Source: CAVTJL01 sp963735065 (GTDB taxonomy: Bacteria > Pseudomonadota > Alphaproteobacteria > Geminicoccales > Geminicoccaceae). Taken from it: a stretch of DNA of 64,000 bases. Position 1 is the stretch's first letter; each line of letters starts with the position of its first letter. The DNA lies in NCBI GenBank assembly GCA_963735065.1, contig CAVTJL010000004.1, positions 434,001 through 498,000 on the forward strand, read 5' to 3'. This document shows positions 51,601-60,021 of this stretch, in pieces. Made by a program: the position numbers and the translations under genes. A model generated the notes under the pieces. That model was given only the letters and a program-made list of their open reading frames with translations, made no database searches and was not told the DNA's origin.

Positions 51601-52405
51601 CGCCCAGCGCGAACCCCGTGACGTTGAGAATGATCGAAGGTGGCAGCGTCGCGACCAGCCGCTCGATCAACGCGCCGGCACTGGGTTCCTTGAGGCTGGT
51701 CGTAAAGAGCCCGATGGCCCTGTGGCCGCGCGCCTCGAGCTCGGCCAGGAGGGCGTCGATCGGCAGGAGGTCGCCCGCCTGGATCAGCGCCCGGTAGAAG
51801 ACGACAAGGGCGAGGGGGCGGCCATCGGGCTCGAGGTCCTCGAGCGTGAGGGGCCCGCAACCTTGCCGGTAGAGCCCCGCCCGCAACAGCGGGGCCGGCT
51901 CCAGCCACGGCACCGCGTGGCCGATCAGCGAGGCCGCGTAGCGCAGGCACTGTTCCGCATTGGCGATGCCGCCCTCGCCGAGGTAGCGCCAGAGCCTCCG
52001 GCAGGGCTCCGGCTCGAGCGTGCTCCAGTCGTCGAGCTCGGGATCGGGCCGGTCATCGCCAGGGAGCACGGCCAGGGGGATCCGTCGCTGCCGACAGGCG
52101 TCGGCCACCTGCTCGAGGCCGTAGCTCCAGTAGCCGCGGCCGCCGAGCAGACGGAGGATGACGAGGCGTGCTCGAGCCACCACACGCTCGACGTGAACGT
52201 CGACCGATAGCGGATGCTGAAGGCGCATCAGGCTCGCCAGCCGGACGGTGGGGAAATCGGGGCCCAGGGCCTGTCGTGCCTGGGCCAGGGAGGCCAGCTC
52301 GCTGTCGGCGGCCGAGAGAAGAACGATGTCGCCGGGCGTCTGGCCGAGATCGACGGGCTCGGCCCCCGCGTCGAGCGCGACCTCCCGGGCGCTCAGGAGA
52401 TGCAC
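48695..52405 (-). CDS. cobN: Cobaltochelatase subunit CobN
   Basis: 1236-aa large subunit of the ATP-dependent aerobic cobaltochelatase (CobNST), which inserts cobalt into hydrogenobyrinic acid a,c-diamide. The N-terminus HLLSAREVALDAG / VDLGQTPGDIVLLSAADSEL, the central HLGKHGNLEWLPGKALALS (typical of CobN/BchH), YPFIVNDPGEGTQAKRR and the C-terminal HDLLDSDDYYQFEGGL and WIAGVMRHGYKGAFEIAAT are all present. GTG 52405 is chosen with GAGGGG upstream; it overlaps cobU by 13 bp. cobS and cobT are not in the window. Confidence 0.95.
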   Translation of the reverse strand: MHLLSAREVALDAGAEPVDLGQTPGDIVLLSAADSELASLAQARQALGPDFPTVRLASLMRLQHPLSVDVHVERVVARARLVILRLLGGRGYWSYGLEQVADACRQRRIPLAVLPGDDRPDPELDDWSTLEPEPCRRLWRYLGEGGIANAEQCLRYAASLIGHAVPWLEPAPLLRAGLYRQGCGPLTLEDLEPDGRPLALVVFYRALIQAGDLLPIDALLAELEARGHRAIGLFTTSLKEPSAGALIERLVATLPPSIILNVTGFALGAETDPLRLPDVPILQVVLASGGLEAWQDGMTGLAPRDLAMSVALPEIDGRVLARAVSFKSVGERCPLTEVDLVRHRPVPDRVAFTADLAAAWTRLQATPVGERRVAIILPNYPARDGRLANGVGLDTPASTVAVLRAMREGGYKVADLPADADALMAELSKGVTNELAGRHERLQRVTLSLARYSELLRTLPAELQRAVGERWGQPDQDPHVQDGRFVLALLPLGNVMVGLQPARGYHVDPKRTYHAPDLVPPHGYLAFYLWLRHELRLHAIVHLGKHGNLEWLPGKALALSAGCWPEAVLGPLPHLYPFIVNDPGEGTQAKRRTSAVIVDHLTPPLTRAESYGALRELEQLLDEYATAQRLDPRRLDHLTGEILDRAASLGLDADLGIDETAPLTDRLATLDAHLCDIKELQIRDGLHILGSSPTGEQLTDLLVALARVPRGPNEGSTASLQRALARDLGLEGFDPLDADPAAGWSGSRPPELADALPDLWRTAGDTIERLEVLSHRLVGGERRPDPAWERTAAVLDEIEQRLRPAIGVSGPAEIRALLKGLDGRFIEAGPSGAPTRGRPDVLPTGRNFHSLDTRAVPTPAAWHLGWRSAALVVEHYLQLHGTWPREVALSAWGTSCMRTGGDDLAQALALLGCRPVWDAHSHRVTGIEVLPLEVLARPRVDVTFRISGFFRDAFPTQIELLDDAVRAVARLDEPAEMNPLAATAGDYAAQLRAEGLAETEAERRATTRIFGSMPGAYGAGLQAMIDEGGWEDETDLAAAYRSWGSFAYGRDLAGLGAEEALERRLSAVELILHNQDNREHDLLDSDDYYQFEGGLTAAVRVASGRQPEVFHNDHARPESPRVRTLRHEIGRVVRGRAANPKWIAGVMRHGYKGAFEIAATVDYLFAFAATARVVDNHHFDALFDAYLADEKVRDFMQAHNPAALRETAARFQEAIRRDLWRPRRNSASELLAALAA

Positions 52406-52959
52406 GGGCGCCCCTCGATGGCCCGCGGCCCTCCCTTGAGCCAATGCGGCAGGCCTGCCACGACGAGAATGACCTGCTCGGCCTCGGCTGCGATGCGCTG
52501 GTGAAGTCGCCCGGACTCGTCAACGAACCGGCGGGCCAGCGCGTTCATTGGAACGATCCCCTGTCCCACCTCGTTCGAGACCAGGACGATTGGCCCCTCG
52601 GCGGAGCCCAATGCCTCGATCACGCTGCTGGATGCAGCGGCGAGATCGGCATCCCGCAGAAGGAGATTGCTGAGCCACACGGTGAGACAGTCCACGAGCA
52701 GGGCCCTTGTCGGCGCGGACTCGCGGCGGATGGCGTCAGCCAGGGCCACGGGCTCCTCCACGAGCCGCCAAGCGGAGTCGCGACGCTCCCGGTGCGCCGC
52801 CACGCGTATCGCCATCTCATCGTCGAGCGCTTCCGCCGTGGCGAGGTAGACAGGCTCCAGCCCTGTCGCCAACACGAGCCTTTCCGCCAGGGCGCTCTTG
52901 CCGGAACGGGCACCGCCGAGAACGAGTGTCCTGCGCGGCGCTGGTTGAGGGTCTTTCAT
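52393..52959 (-). CDS. cobU: Bifunctional adenosylcobinamide kinase / guanylyltransferase
   Basis: 188-aa CobU/CobP. The P-loop is LGGARSGKSALAE, followed by VYLATAEALDDEM (GMP-accepting His in AAHRERRD), LLVDCLTVWLSNLL and IVLVSNEVGQGIVPMN. It phosphorylates adenosylcobinamide and transfers GMP in late B12 assembly. It is the first gene of the cobU-cobN operon. No convincing cobalamin riboswitch is present in the 184 bp upstream. Confidence 0.93.
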   Translation of the reverse strand: MKDPQPAPRRTLVLGGARSGKSALAERLVLATGLEPVYLATAEALDDEMAIRVAAHRERRDSAWRLVEEPVALADAIRRESAPTRALLVDCLTVWLSNLLLRDADLAAASSSVIEALGSAEGPIVLVSNEVGQGIVPMNALARRFVDESGRLHQRIAAEAEQVILVVAGLPHWLKGGPRAIEGRPCIS

Positions 52960-53058
52960 GCTGCTCCAGGCTGGTGAGCGGCCGTCACTCTCGTCACCGT
53001 TGTGCCACGGTCAAGGGCCACTCGTATCGAGGGCGCTGCCGGCGCCATGGACGCAGCC

Positions 53059-53079
53059 GGCAGAGGCACTACCTCTGCC
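53059..53079. repeat. Inverted repeat between cobU and terC-like gene
   Basis: GGCAGAGG, CACTA, CCTCTGCC: perfect 8-bp arms in the divergent 184-bp region. No T run follows on either strand; it could be an operator or an RNA hairpin in either leader. Confidence 0.3.
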
Positions 53080-53143
53080 CTAGCACACTGCCCGTTGCTG
53101 CCATAGGTTGTACGCAGGTTTTCTCATCTAGGCCAAGGGGATA

Positions 53144-53773
53144 GTGATTCCAATTGATTTTCTACCTGAGCTTACCGCCTTTGGCTCCGTTGTCCTGATC
53201 GACATCGTCCTGGCTGGGGACAATGCCGTCGTCGTCGGCACCGCGGCTGCCGGGCTGCCGCCGGAGCAGCAACGGAAGGTGATCGCGCTGGGGGCCGCCA
53301 TCGCCTTCGTCGCGCGCTGCGCCTTCTCCTTCGTGGCTGTCGAGCTCCTCGACATCATCGGCCTTCTCCTGGCCGGCGGCCTGCTGTTGCTCTGGGTCGG
53401 CTGGAAGATGTGGCGGGAGCTGCACGGCAACGGCTCTTCGGTGGGTGAGGAGGCCCATGCAAGCTGCTCACGGCGTGGCCAAAAGACCTTCCGGTCAGCC
53501 GTCCTTCAGGTCGCAGCGGCGGACGTCTCGATGTCGCTGGACAACGTCCTGGCCGTCGCCGGCGCTGCCCGGGACCATGTTTTCATCATGATCTTCGGGC
53601 TCGTCCTATCGGTGGCCCTGATGGCTGTCGCAGCCGGCTTCATCGCGCGGGTCATCGACCGCCACCGGTGGCTCGCCTATGCGGGTCTGGTCATCATTGT
53701 CTATGTGGCGCTGACAATGATCTGGGAAGGCAGCCATAACGTGGTGTACGCCGTCCAAACGCAGCTCAGCTGA
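53144..53773 (+). CDS. TerC/YjbE-family integral membrane protein
   Basis: 209-aa, about seven TM helices. DIVLAGDNAVVVGTAAAGLP and the second half repeat AADVSMSLDNVLAVAGAA give the paired acidic intramembrane motifs of TerC proteins, which are linked to manganese efflux and metal loading of exported proteins. GTG 53144 with AAGGGG just upstream gives the standard N-terminus. Monocistronic; divergent from cobU and convergent with the HugZ-like gene. Confidence 0.88.
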   Translation: MIPIDFLPELTAFGSVVLIDIVLAGDNAVVVGTAAAGLPPEQQRKVIALGAAIAFVARCAFSFVAVELLDIIGLLLAGGLLLLWVGWKMWRELHGNGSSVGEEAHASCSRRGQKTFRSAVLQVAAADVSMSLDNVLAVAGAARDHVFIMIFGLVLSVALMAVAAGFIARVIDRHRWLAYAGLVIIVYVALTMIWEGSHNVVYAVQTQLS

Positions 53774-53780
53774 CCACGGA

Positions 53781-54536
53781 TCAGCTCTCGCCGGTCGTTT
53801 CGTCTGTCTTGCGCGCATGCTTGACGAGGCGCACCAGCTCCGCGCGGACCTCTTCTGCGGTTCGAACGATCCGGGCGAAGGGCAGGCGGGCCGTCGAGCC
53901 CGAGCCGGCCTGTCTCAGATCCGCGCCCTCCGGATCGACGCCGGTCAAGCGCCAGTCGTTGCCCTCCTGGGCCAGGAGGATCTGCGCATAGAGCTGAACG
54001 GCGTCGCCGTGGTCCTCGTTCATGTGGGCGACGATCGCCGCCTCGGCCTCGCGAACCTCCTCCGCACCCGTCGTCTCGAGGCGGACCGCGGGCCCGTCCA
54101 TCCAATGGATGCGCCCGAAGCCGGCCACGAGATGGGCCCGATCGATCTCCACGCGATAGAGGTTGAAATCCCGGAACTGCACGTAGGCCGCAGCATCAGG
54201 ATGTCGGGCCAGATAGCGGGCCCGGTGCAGCGGGTCGTCTGTCCGCATTGCCCGGCCCTGGAGCGTGGCGCGCTCGCCCGCGAGCGTCGTCGTCTCTCCG
54301 CCGGTGCCGTCGAAGAGCAGGGAGACGCGGGGATCCGCCTTCAGGTTTCGAGTGTGGTCGGCCAGATCGGAGAGCAGGAGAAGCGGTGTCGCGTCGTGAT
54401 CGAGCGCCACCATCGCAAGCGAGACGTAAGGGGCCCCCTCACTGCCGACGAGCAGCGTGCCGAGCGCCGCCTTCGTCAGACGACGCATCAGCTGCCGTAC
54501 GGTTGCGCCGTGGTCCGTCGTGCGATCATCGGTCAT
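53781..54536 (-). CDS. HugZ-like FMN-binding split-barrel protein with DUF2470-type domain
   Basis: 251-aa protein. The N-terminal pyridoxamine-oxidase-like split barrel (ATVRQLMRRLTKAALGTLLVG, LLLLSDLADHTRNLKADPRVSLLFDG) is followed by the C-terminal DUF2470-type region with VAHMNEDHGDAVQLYAQIL. This architecture occurs in heme-degrading or heme-utilisation proteins (HugZ). ATG 54536 is preferred to the longer frame from 54560. Stop lies 8 bp from the convergent TerC gene. Confidence 0.87.
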   Translation of the reverse strand: MTDDRTTDHGATVRQLMRRLTKAALGTLLVGSEGAPYVSLAMVALDHDATPLLLLSDLADHTRNLKADPRVSLLFDGTGGETTTLAGERATLQGRAMRTDDPLHRARYLARHPDAAAYVQFRDFNLYRVEIDRAHLVAGFGRIHWMDGPAVRLETTGAEEVREAEAAIVAHMNEDHGDAVQLYAQILLAQEGNDWRLTGVDPEGADLRQAGSGSTARLPFARIVRTAEEVRAELVRLVKHARKTDETTGES

Positions 54537-54712
54537 GCAGCATCTCCTGGCCGACGGCACCTCGCCGCGTCAAGGATGGGGGCTGAGCCTCGCCGGCTCG
54601 GTTGCCGGTCAAGCCATGCGGCAATGCAGCAACGCCCTGCCGGACGCCACCTTGCCCCATCTGCGGCGCAGCCGATATCAAGCGCACCGGTTCGGCAGAG
54701 AAGGAGATGGCG

Positions 54713-55744
54713 GTGGCAAGCATGGCGGGAGGCGTGACCTATGCGGCCGACATCCCTCAGTACGACGAGCCTACGCCTATCGCCCCCGGCATCCTGTGGC
54801 TGAGGACCAGCCTGCCGTTTGCTCTCGACCACATCAATCTCTGGATCCTGGACGACGGGGATGCCTGGACGCTGATCGATGCCGGCGTCGGCAACGCCGC
54901 TACCCGCAGCCTGTGGGAGGGGCTGTTGGGTGGCCTGTTGGCCGGCCGTCCGGTGGCGCGCCTGCTGGTCACGCATTTTCACCCCGACCATATGGGCCTG
55001 GCGGGCTGGCTTGCCGAGGCGAGCGGTGCCCCGCTCCTGATGTCGCGGACCGAGTGGTTGATGGGGAGGATGCTCGCGCTCGACGATACCCCGGCGTTCG
55101 TCGAGGCGGGCGCCAAGCACGATGCTGCCGCCGGTCTCGACGCGGAGATGGTCCGGCTGCGCCGCGAGCGGGGCAATCTGTTCCGCCGCAGCGTGGTGCC
55201 GCCGCCGGCGAGCTTCGAGCGTCTCCAGGCGGGGGACGAGCTCGTGGCGGCTGGCACGCGTTGGCGGGTTATCGTGGGTGAGGGCCACGCGCCCGAGCAG
55301 GTGACGCTCTACTCCGCCGAGCGGCGGATCCTCATCGCGGCCGACCAGCTCCTGCCGAGGATAACGCCGGTCGTGGGCGTCTGGGCTCACGCTCCGGACT
55401 CCGATCCCCTGGGCGACTTTCTGCGCTCTCTCGATCGCTATGCGGACCTGCCCGAGGACTGCCTGGTGCTTCCCTCGCACGGGCGTCCCTATCGCGGTCT
55501 CCATCGGCGCATCGCCGAGCTCAAGGCGCATCATGAGGAGCGGCTCGAGCGAACCCTCGATCTTTGCGCAAGCCCCATAAGCGGCGCCCTGGTCATGAGG
55601 GGGCTGTTCGACAGAAAGCTCGATCTGCAGCATGTGGGCTTCGCGATCGCCGAGACCCTGGCGCACCTGAACCTGCTGCTGCGTAGCGGCAGGCTCGCGC
55701 GCGAGACCGGATCGGACGGCGTCTGGCGCTATCGTCGCGCCTGA
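54713..55744 (+). CDS. MBL-fold metallohydrolase
   Basis: 343-aa metallo-beta-lactamase-fold hydrolase. The metal ligands are in THFHPDHMG, VGEGHAPEQ, AADQLLPR and the final PSHGRPYRG His. The C-terminal ~70 residues form the helical extension seen in LACTB2/glyoxalase-like members. GTG 54713 is chosen because AAGGAG (54701-54706) sits six bases upstream; ATG 54707 would touch it. Substrate unknown; possibly a thioester or a nucleic acid. Confidence 0.85.
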   Translation: MASMAGGVTYAADIPQYDEPTPIAPGILWLRTSLPFALDHINLWILDDGDAWTLIDAGVGNAATRSLWEGLLGGLLAGRPVARLLVTHFHPDHMGLAGWLAEASGAPLLMSRTEWLMGRMLALDDTPAFVEAGAKHDAAAGLDAEMVRLRRERGNLFRRSVVPPPASFERLQAGDELVAAGTRWRVIVGEGHAPEQVTLYSAERRILIAADQLLPRITPVVGVWAHAPDSDPLGDFLRSLDRYADLPEDCLVLPSHGRPYRGLHRRIAELKAHHEERLERTLDLCASPISGALVMRGLFDRKLDLQHVGFAIAETLAHLNLLLRSGRLARETGSDGVWRYRRA

Positions 55745-55751
55745 TACGACC

Positions 55752-56456
55752 TCACGCCTCGATGGTCAGGATGACGCGCCGGTTCTGACGCCCCTTCTTC
55801 TCGATCTTGGCGACGGTGACGGCACCGATCTCCGCCGTGCTGCGGACGTGGGTGCCGCCGCAGGCCTGAAGATCGAGGTTCTCGATCTCCACCAGCCTGA
55901 TACGGCCCTGTCCGCGTGGCGGCCGGACGGACATGGTGCGGACGAGCTCAGGGCGCTCATCCAGCTCGGCATCGTCGATCCAGCGATCACGGACCGCGTG
56001 GTCCTCGCCGATCCAGGCGCGAAGCTGCTCGGTCAAAGCCTCTCTATCGAGCGTCGGCTCCGGAATATCGAAGTCGAGGCGCCCGCGCAGCTCGCCCACC
56101 TGACCGCCGGTGACGATGCCGTCGACCGCGCGGCACAGAAGGTGGAGGCAGGTGTGGGTGCGCATGTGCCGATGACGCCGGTCCCAGTCGATGCGCATGC
56201 GGACCTCGGAGCCGGGTGGCGGCGCGTCGCTCCCGGGTGCAAGGACATGGACGATGGTGTCGCCATCCTTTCTGGCATCGACGACGGGCAGCAGCCGGCC
56301 ATCGTCGAGCTCGAGCACGCCGGTGTCGCAAGGCTGGCCTCCCGCCGTCGCGTAGAACAGCGTGCGATCGAGGACGAGGCCCTCCTCGAGGGTCTCGACG
56401 ACAACGGCCGAGGCCTCGCGCCGATAGGCGTCCTCCCGGAACAGCAGCTCGGTCAA
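55752..56456 (-). CDS. Alanyl-tRNA editing protein (AlaX)
   Basis: 234-aa trans-editing factor that hydrolyses mischarged Ser- or Gly-tRNA(Ala). It contains the AlaRS-like editing motifs: zinc ligands HMRTHTCLHLL (HxxxH) and LQACGGTHVRSTAEIG (CxxxH). The N-terminal beta-barrel has LDRTLFYATAGGQPCDTG. Size fits AlaX-M. It is the last gene of the pdxH-SDR-alaX run on the minus strand, 49 bp after the SDR. Confidence 0.9.
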   Translation of the reverse strand: MTELLFREDAYRREASAVVVETLEEGLVLDRTLFYATAGGQPCDTGVLELDDGRLLPVVDARKDGDTIVHVLAPGSDAPPPGSEVRMRIDWDRRHRHMRTHTCLHLLCRAVDGIVTGGQVGELRGRLDFDIPEPTLDREALTEQLRAWIGEDHAVRDRWIDDAELDERPELVRTMSVRPPRGQGRIRLVEIENLDLQACGGTHVRSTAEIGAVTVAKIEKKGRQNRRVILTIEA

Positions 56457-56505
56457 CGTTCCACTCCTCGCTTCTGGTCGAGCATCGGCGCCTCCGAGCC
56501 CTCGC

Positions 56506-57240
56506 TCAGTAGACGTCCTGGCCGCCGTTCACCGGGATCTCCGCACCCGTGATGTAGGAGGCCTGATCGCTCACGAGATAGTGGATGACGGCGGCCACCT
56601 CGTCGGGCGAGCCGAGGCGGCGCATCGGAATCCTCTCGACCAGCTCGTCCGTGCCGGGGGAGAGGATGGCGGTGTTGATCTCGCCCGGACATACGGCGTT
56701 CACGCGGATGCCCAGATGGGCGAGATCCGCTGTCAGCTCGCGGGTGAGAGCGGTCAGCGCCGCCTTGGAGGTGCTGTAGGCGCTGCCAGCGAACGGGTGG
56801 ACGCGATGGCCGGCGATCGAGGTGATGTTGACGATGCTGCCCCGACCTCGCTCCAACAGCGGCGCGAGGGTCCGGCAGAAATAGACGGGCGCGAAGAAGT
56901 TGATCGCGAACACCTGCTGCCAGACGGAAAGATCGCCATCGAGGCAGCCCAGCCGCCCGCCGCGCTCGCTCTTGGGCGAGTAGCCGGCGTTGTTCACGAG
57001 CGCATGAAGCTCCTCGCCGTCGAGCACGGCATAGAACTGCTCGATCGCCTCCGCCAGCCGCGAAGGCTCGGAGAGATCGAGCGTGATGTGGGCATGGCGC
57101 TCGTTGCGCGGGCATTCGGGCGGCACAGGATCACGCGAGAGCGTGATGGCACGCCATCCCTGGCGGACGAAATATTGCGCCGTGGCGTGGCCGATACCTC
57201 GGCTTGCCCCGGTAATGAGGACGGTCTTGCGGGTGGCCAT
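56506..57240 (-). CDS. Short-chain dehydrogenase/reductase
   Basis: 244-aa classical SDR. The cofactor site is VLITGASRGIGHATA, the structural motif ALVNNAGYS, the catalytic Ser in IVNITSIAGH, and the catalytic YSTSKAAL (Tyr/Lys). The C-terminus is TGAEIPVNGGQDVY. The Arg following the glycine motif region (TLSRDP) suggests NADPH preference. ATG 57240 has GGAG six bases upstream; the longer frame from 57300 is not supported. The substrate is unknown. Confidence 0.9.
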   Translation of the reverse strand: MATRKTVLITGASRGIGHATAQYFVRQGWRAITLSRDPVPPECPRNERHAHITLDLSEPSRLAEAIEQFYAVLDGEELHALVNNAGYSPKSERGGRLGCLDGDLSVWQQVFAINFFAPVYFCRTLAPLLERGRGSIVNITSIAGHRVHPFAGSAYSTSKAALTALTRELTADLAHLGIRVNAVCPGEINTAILSPGTDELVERIPMRRLGSPDEVAAVIHYLVSDQASYITGAEIPVNGGQDVY

Positions 57241-57307
57241 TGAAGGCTCCAGGCATGCTCTGCCTTCCCCAAGGTAAGGGATCGGGGCCCGGAACAGCAA
57301 GAGATGC

Positions 57308-57943
57308 TCAGGGTGCCAGACGCTCCACGATCCAGGCGCCGGCCTCGAGCCGGTAGCGCAGCCGGTCGTGCAGCCGGCTCGGCCGTCCCTGCCAGAACTC
57401 GATCACGTCCGGCAGGACCCGATAGCCCCCCCAGTGTGGCGGCCGTGGCACCTCGGTGGGGAAGCGGGCGGAGAACTCGGCCTCGCGTGCCTCGAGCGGC
57501 TCCCTGCCGGCAATGACCCGGCTTTGCGGGGACGCCCAGGCGCCGATGCGGCTGCCATAGGGGCGCGAGGCGAAGTAGGCGTCGGCATCGGCCACGCCAA
57601 CCTTCTCGACCGCGCCCTCGATGCGAACCTGCCGATGCAGCCGGTCCCACCAAAAAAGCAGCGAGGCCCGGGCATTGTCGGCAAGCTCCGTCGCCTTCCG
57701 GCTCTCGTGGTTCGTGTAGAACACGAAGCCCCGCGCATCGAACTCCTTGAGCAGCACCATGCGCGCGGCGGGCCGGCCGGCGGCGTCTGCCGTGGCGAGC
57801 GTCATGGCGTTGGGCTCGATCAGGCCCGCGCCGACCGCCTCGTCGAACCAGCGGCCGAACTGCGCGATCGGGTCGCTCAGGGCGTCCGCTTCGAGCAGGG
57901 TGGCGGCGTCATAGTGCTGGCGAAGATCGGCGGGTGTGGACAT
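57308..57943 (-). CDS. pdxH: Pyridoxamine 5'-phosphate oxidase
   Basis: 211-aa FMN enzyme that makes pyridoxal 5'-phosphate from PNP/PMP. ARMVLLKEFDARGFVFYTNHESRK is the FMN/PLP region; then ASLLFWWDRLHRQVRIEG, YFASRPYGSRIGAWASPQS and the C-terminal WGGYRVLPDVIEFWQGRPSRLHDR with RLAP end. ATG 57943 follows GAGGAGAG. It is divergent from pdxY 113 bp away, placing two PLP-salvage enzymes on a shared promoter region. Confidence 0.95.
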   Translation of the reverse strand: MSTPADLRQHYDAATLLEADALSDPIAQFGRWFDEAVGAGLIEPNAMTLATADAAGRPAARMVLLKEFDARGFVFYTNHESRKATELADNARASLLFWWDRLHRQVRIEGAVEKVGVADADAYFASRPYGSRIGAWASPQSRVIAGREPLEAREAEFSARFPTEVPRPPHWGGYRVLPDVIEFWQGRPSRLHDRLRYRLEAGAWIVERLAP

Positions 57944-58056
57944 GGGGGATCTCTCCTCTCGAATGGTCCCCCTCCTAGGTGGCTCCGTGGGGCTGGCAAG
58001 GGCCATCCACATCGGCTTTGAGGAGGCCCTTCCTCGGCCTCGATCAAGAAGCGGCA

Positions 58057-58911
58057 GTGCAGGACGGCATCCTCTCGATCCAGTCGACGGTCGCCTACGG
58101 CCATGTCGGCAACAGCGCGGCGGTCTTTCCTCTCCAGCGCCTCGGCTTCGAGGTCTGGCCGGTGAGCACCGTCCTCTTCAGCAATCACCCGGGCTATGGG
58201 GCGTGGCGGGGCTTCGTCGTGCCGGCGGACCAGGTGCGCGACATCGTCGCGGGCATCGAGGAGCGCGGAGCCTTTCCCTCGTGTCGCGCGCTGCTGTCGG
58301 GCTATCTGGGCGACGTCGGCCTCGGCCATGTCGTCCTCGAGACCCTGAGCCGTATCCGCTCCCTGCGCCGGAACGTCGTCTACGCCTGCGACCCGGTGAT
58401 GGGCGATTCGGACCGCGGCTTCTTCGTGCGGCCCGGCATCCCCGAATTCTTCCGCGATCACGCGCTCCCCGTGGCGGACATCGTGACCCCCAATCAGTTC
58501 GAGCTGGCCTGGCTCGCAGGGCGGGAGATCGCCTCGCTGGACGATGCGCTGGCGGCCGCGGCGGCGGTTCGTGCCATGGGGCCCGCGCTCGTCTGCTGCA
58601 CCAGCCTCGAGACGCCCGACCGGCCGGGAGAGCTTGCCGTCTTGGCCGACACGGAGGCTGGGAGCTGGATCGTCCGGACCCCGCGGCTGGATGTGGGCCT
58701 GAACGGCACAGGCGACGCCTTCACGGCGCTCCTCCTGGCCTTCCATCTCGAGACGGCTCGGGCGGATCTGGCTCTCGAGCGGGCGACCAGCGCCATGTTC
58801 GCTGTGGTCGAGGCTACCCGCGATGCCGGCGCCCGCGAGCTTCAGCTCGTTGCGGCCCAGGACCATCTGCGAGACCCGCCGCGGCAGTTCGGAGCCGAGC
58901 GGGTGCGCTGA
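58057..58911 (+). CDS. pdxY: Pyridoxal kinase (PdxY)
   Basis: 284-aa ribokinase-fold kinase that phosphorylates pyridoxal. ILSIQSTVAYGHVGNSAAVFPLQRLG is the family N-terminus; VYACDPVMGDSDRGFFV and the catalytic-Asp loop LNGTGDAFTALL (GTGD) complete the site. GTG 58057 is chosen because the protein then begins where PdxY proteins do; the frame extends to 57979. The Shine-Dalgarno is weak. Confidence 0.9.
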   Translation: MQDGILSIQSTVAYGHVGNSAAVFPLQRLGFEVWPVSTVLFSNHPGYGAWRGFVVPADQVRDIVAGIEERGAFPSCRALLSGYLGDVGLGHVVLETLSRIRSLRRNVVYACDPVMGDSDRGFFVRPGIPEFFRDHALPVADIVTPNQFELAWLAGREIASLDDALAAAAAVRAMGPALVCCTSLETPDRPGELAVLADTEAGSWIVRTPRLDVGLNGTGDAFTALLLAFHLETARADLALERATSAMFAVVEATRDAGARELQLVAAQDHLRDPPRQFGAERVR

Positions 58912-58956
58912 CCGATCCGCCCGAGCCTCGCCGATCAGCCGCGCTCCGGCTATCTC

Positions 58957-60012
58957 ATGGACGAGAGGATGCGTGCCGAAAGGAGCCCGGTGTCGCCACA
59001 TCCCGAGAGCTGGCTGGAGGTGAGGCCGGAGGGGCTTTTCGTCCGGCCGGGCGGCTTCTTCGTCGATCCGATCCGTCCGGTCGACGTGGCGGTCATCAGC
59101 CATGGTCACAGCGATCATGCCCGGAGCGGCCACGGCACGGTGCTCGCCACCGCCGAGACCCTCGAGATCATGCGGCACCGTCTGGGGGACGGGGCGGGCC
59201 TGCGGCACCGTGCGCTCGCCTATGGGGAGCCGATCGAGATCGGCACGGTCGCCGTGCGACTGGCGCCTGCGGGGCACGTGCTGGGATCGGCGCAGATCGT
59301 GCTCGAGCACGCTGGCGTGCGGGTCGTCGTCTCGGGCGACTACAAGCGCCGCGCCGACCCGACCTGCCGCCGCTTCGAGGTCGTGCCCTGCGATCTCTTC
59401 ATCACCGAGGCGACCTTTGGCCTCCCGGTCTTCCGCCACCCGGAGCCAATGGGCGAGATCGGCAAGCTCCTGGAGAGCGTCGCTGTCTTCCCCGAGCGCT
59501 GCCATGTCGTCGGCTGCTATGCGCTGGGCAAAGCGCAGCGGGTCATCGCGCTTCTGCGCGAGGCGGGATGGGACCGGCCAATCTACCTGCACGGCGCCCT
59601 GATGCCGATGTGTGACCTGTACGCCCGGCACGGGATCGCGCTAGGCGAGCTTCGGCCCGCCACCGCCGGCACCTCGGGGCAGGCGCGCAGCGAGCTCATG
59701 GGCGAGATCGTCCTGGCGCCACCTGCTGCCATCAACGATCGCTGGGCACGGCGCCTGCCCGATCCCGTCGTCTGCCTCGCCTCGGGCTGGATGCGCGTCA
59801 AGCAGCGAGCGCGCCAGCGCGGTGTCGAGCTGCCGCTCGTCCTGTCCGACCATGCCGACTGGGACGAGCTTCTGCAGACGCTGGACGAGGTTCAGGCAGC
59901 CGAGGTCTGGGTGACGCACGGCCGCGAGGAGGCGCTCGTTCACGCGGCGACGCAAAAGGGCATCCGCGCCCGAGCGCTCGCCCTGGTGGGCTACGAGGAG
60001 GAGGGGGCCTAG
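58957..60012 (+). CDS. Ligase-associated DNA exonuclease (MBL/beta-CASP-like)
   Basis: 351-aa metallo-beta-lactamase-fold nuclease. Metal site SHGHSDHARSG (HxHxDH), GHVLGSAQIVLEH, VVVSGDYKRRADPT, LSDHADWDELL and the C-terminal VWVTHGREEAL are typical of the exonuclease that usually travels with an ATP-dependent DNA ligase and a DEXH helicase. Those partners are absent downstream, where a convergent glycosyltransferase begins. Start ATG 58957, 45 bp after pdxY. Confidence 0.87.
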   Translation: MDERMRAERSPVSPHPESWLEVRPEGLFVRPGGFFVDPIRPVDVAVISHGHSDHARSGHGTVLATAETLEIMRHRLGDGAGLRHRALAYGEPIEIGTVAVRLAPAGHVLGSAQIVLEHAGVRVVVSGDYKRRADPTCRRFEVVPCDLFITEATFGLPVFRHPEPMGEIGKLLESVAVFPERCHVVGCYALGKAQRVIALLREAGWDRPIYLHGALMPMCDLYARHGIALGELRPATAGTSGQARSELMGEIVLAPPAAINDRWARRLPDPVVCLASGWMRVKQRARQRGVELPLVLSDHADWDELLQTLDEVQAAEVWVTHGREEALVHAATQKGIRARALALVGYEEEGA

Positions 60013-60021
60013 CAGCGCCCG

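Noticed and set aside
52960..53143. Cobalamin riboswitch upstream of cobU, or a yybP-ykoY element upstream of the TerC-like gene
   Set aside because: Only short hairpins and isolated GCCACT- or GGGGA-like bits were found; the conserved cores of either RNA are not present in order.
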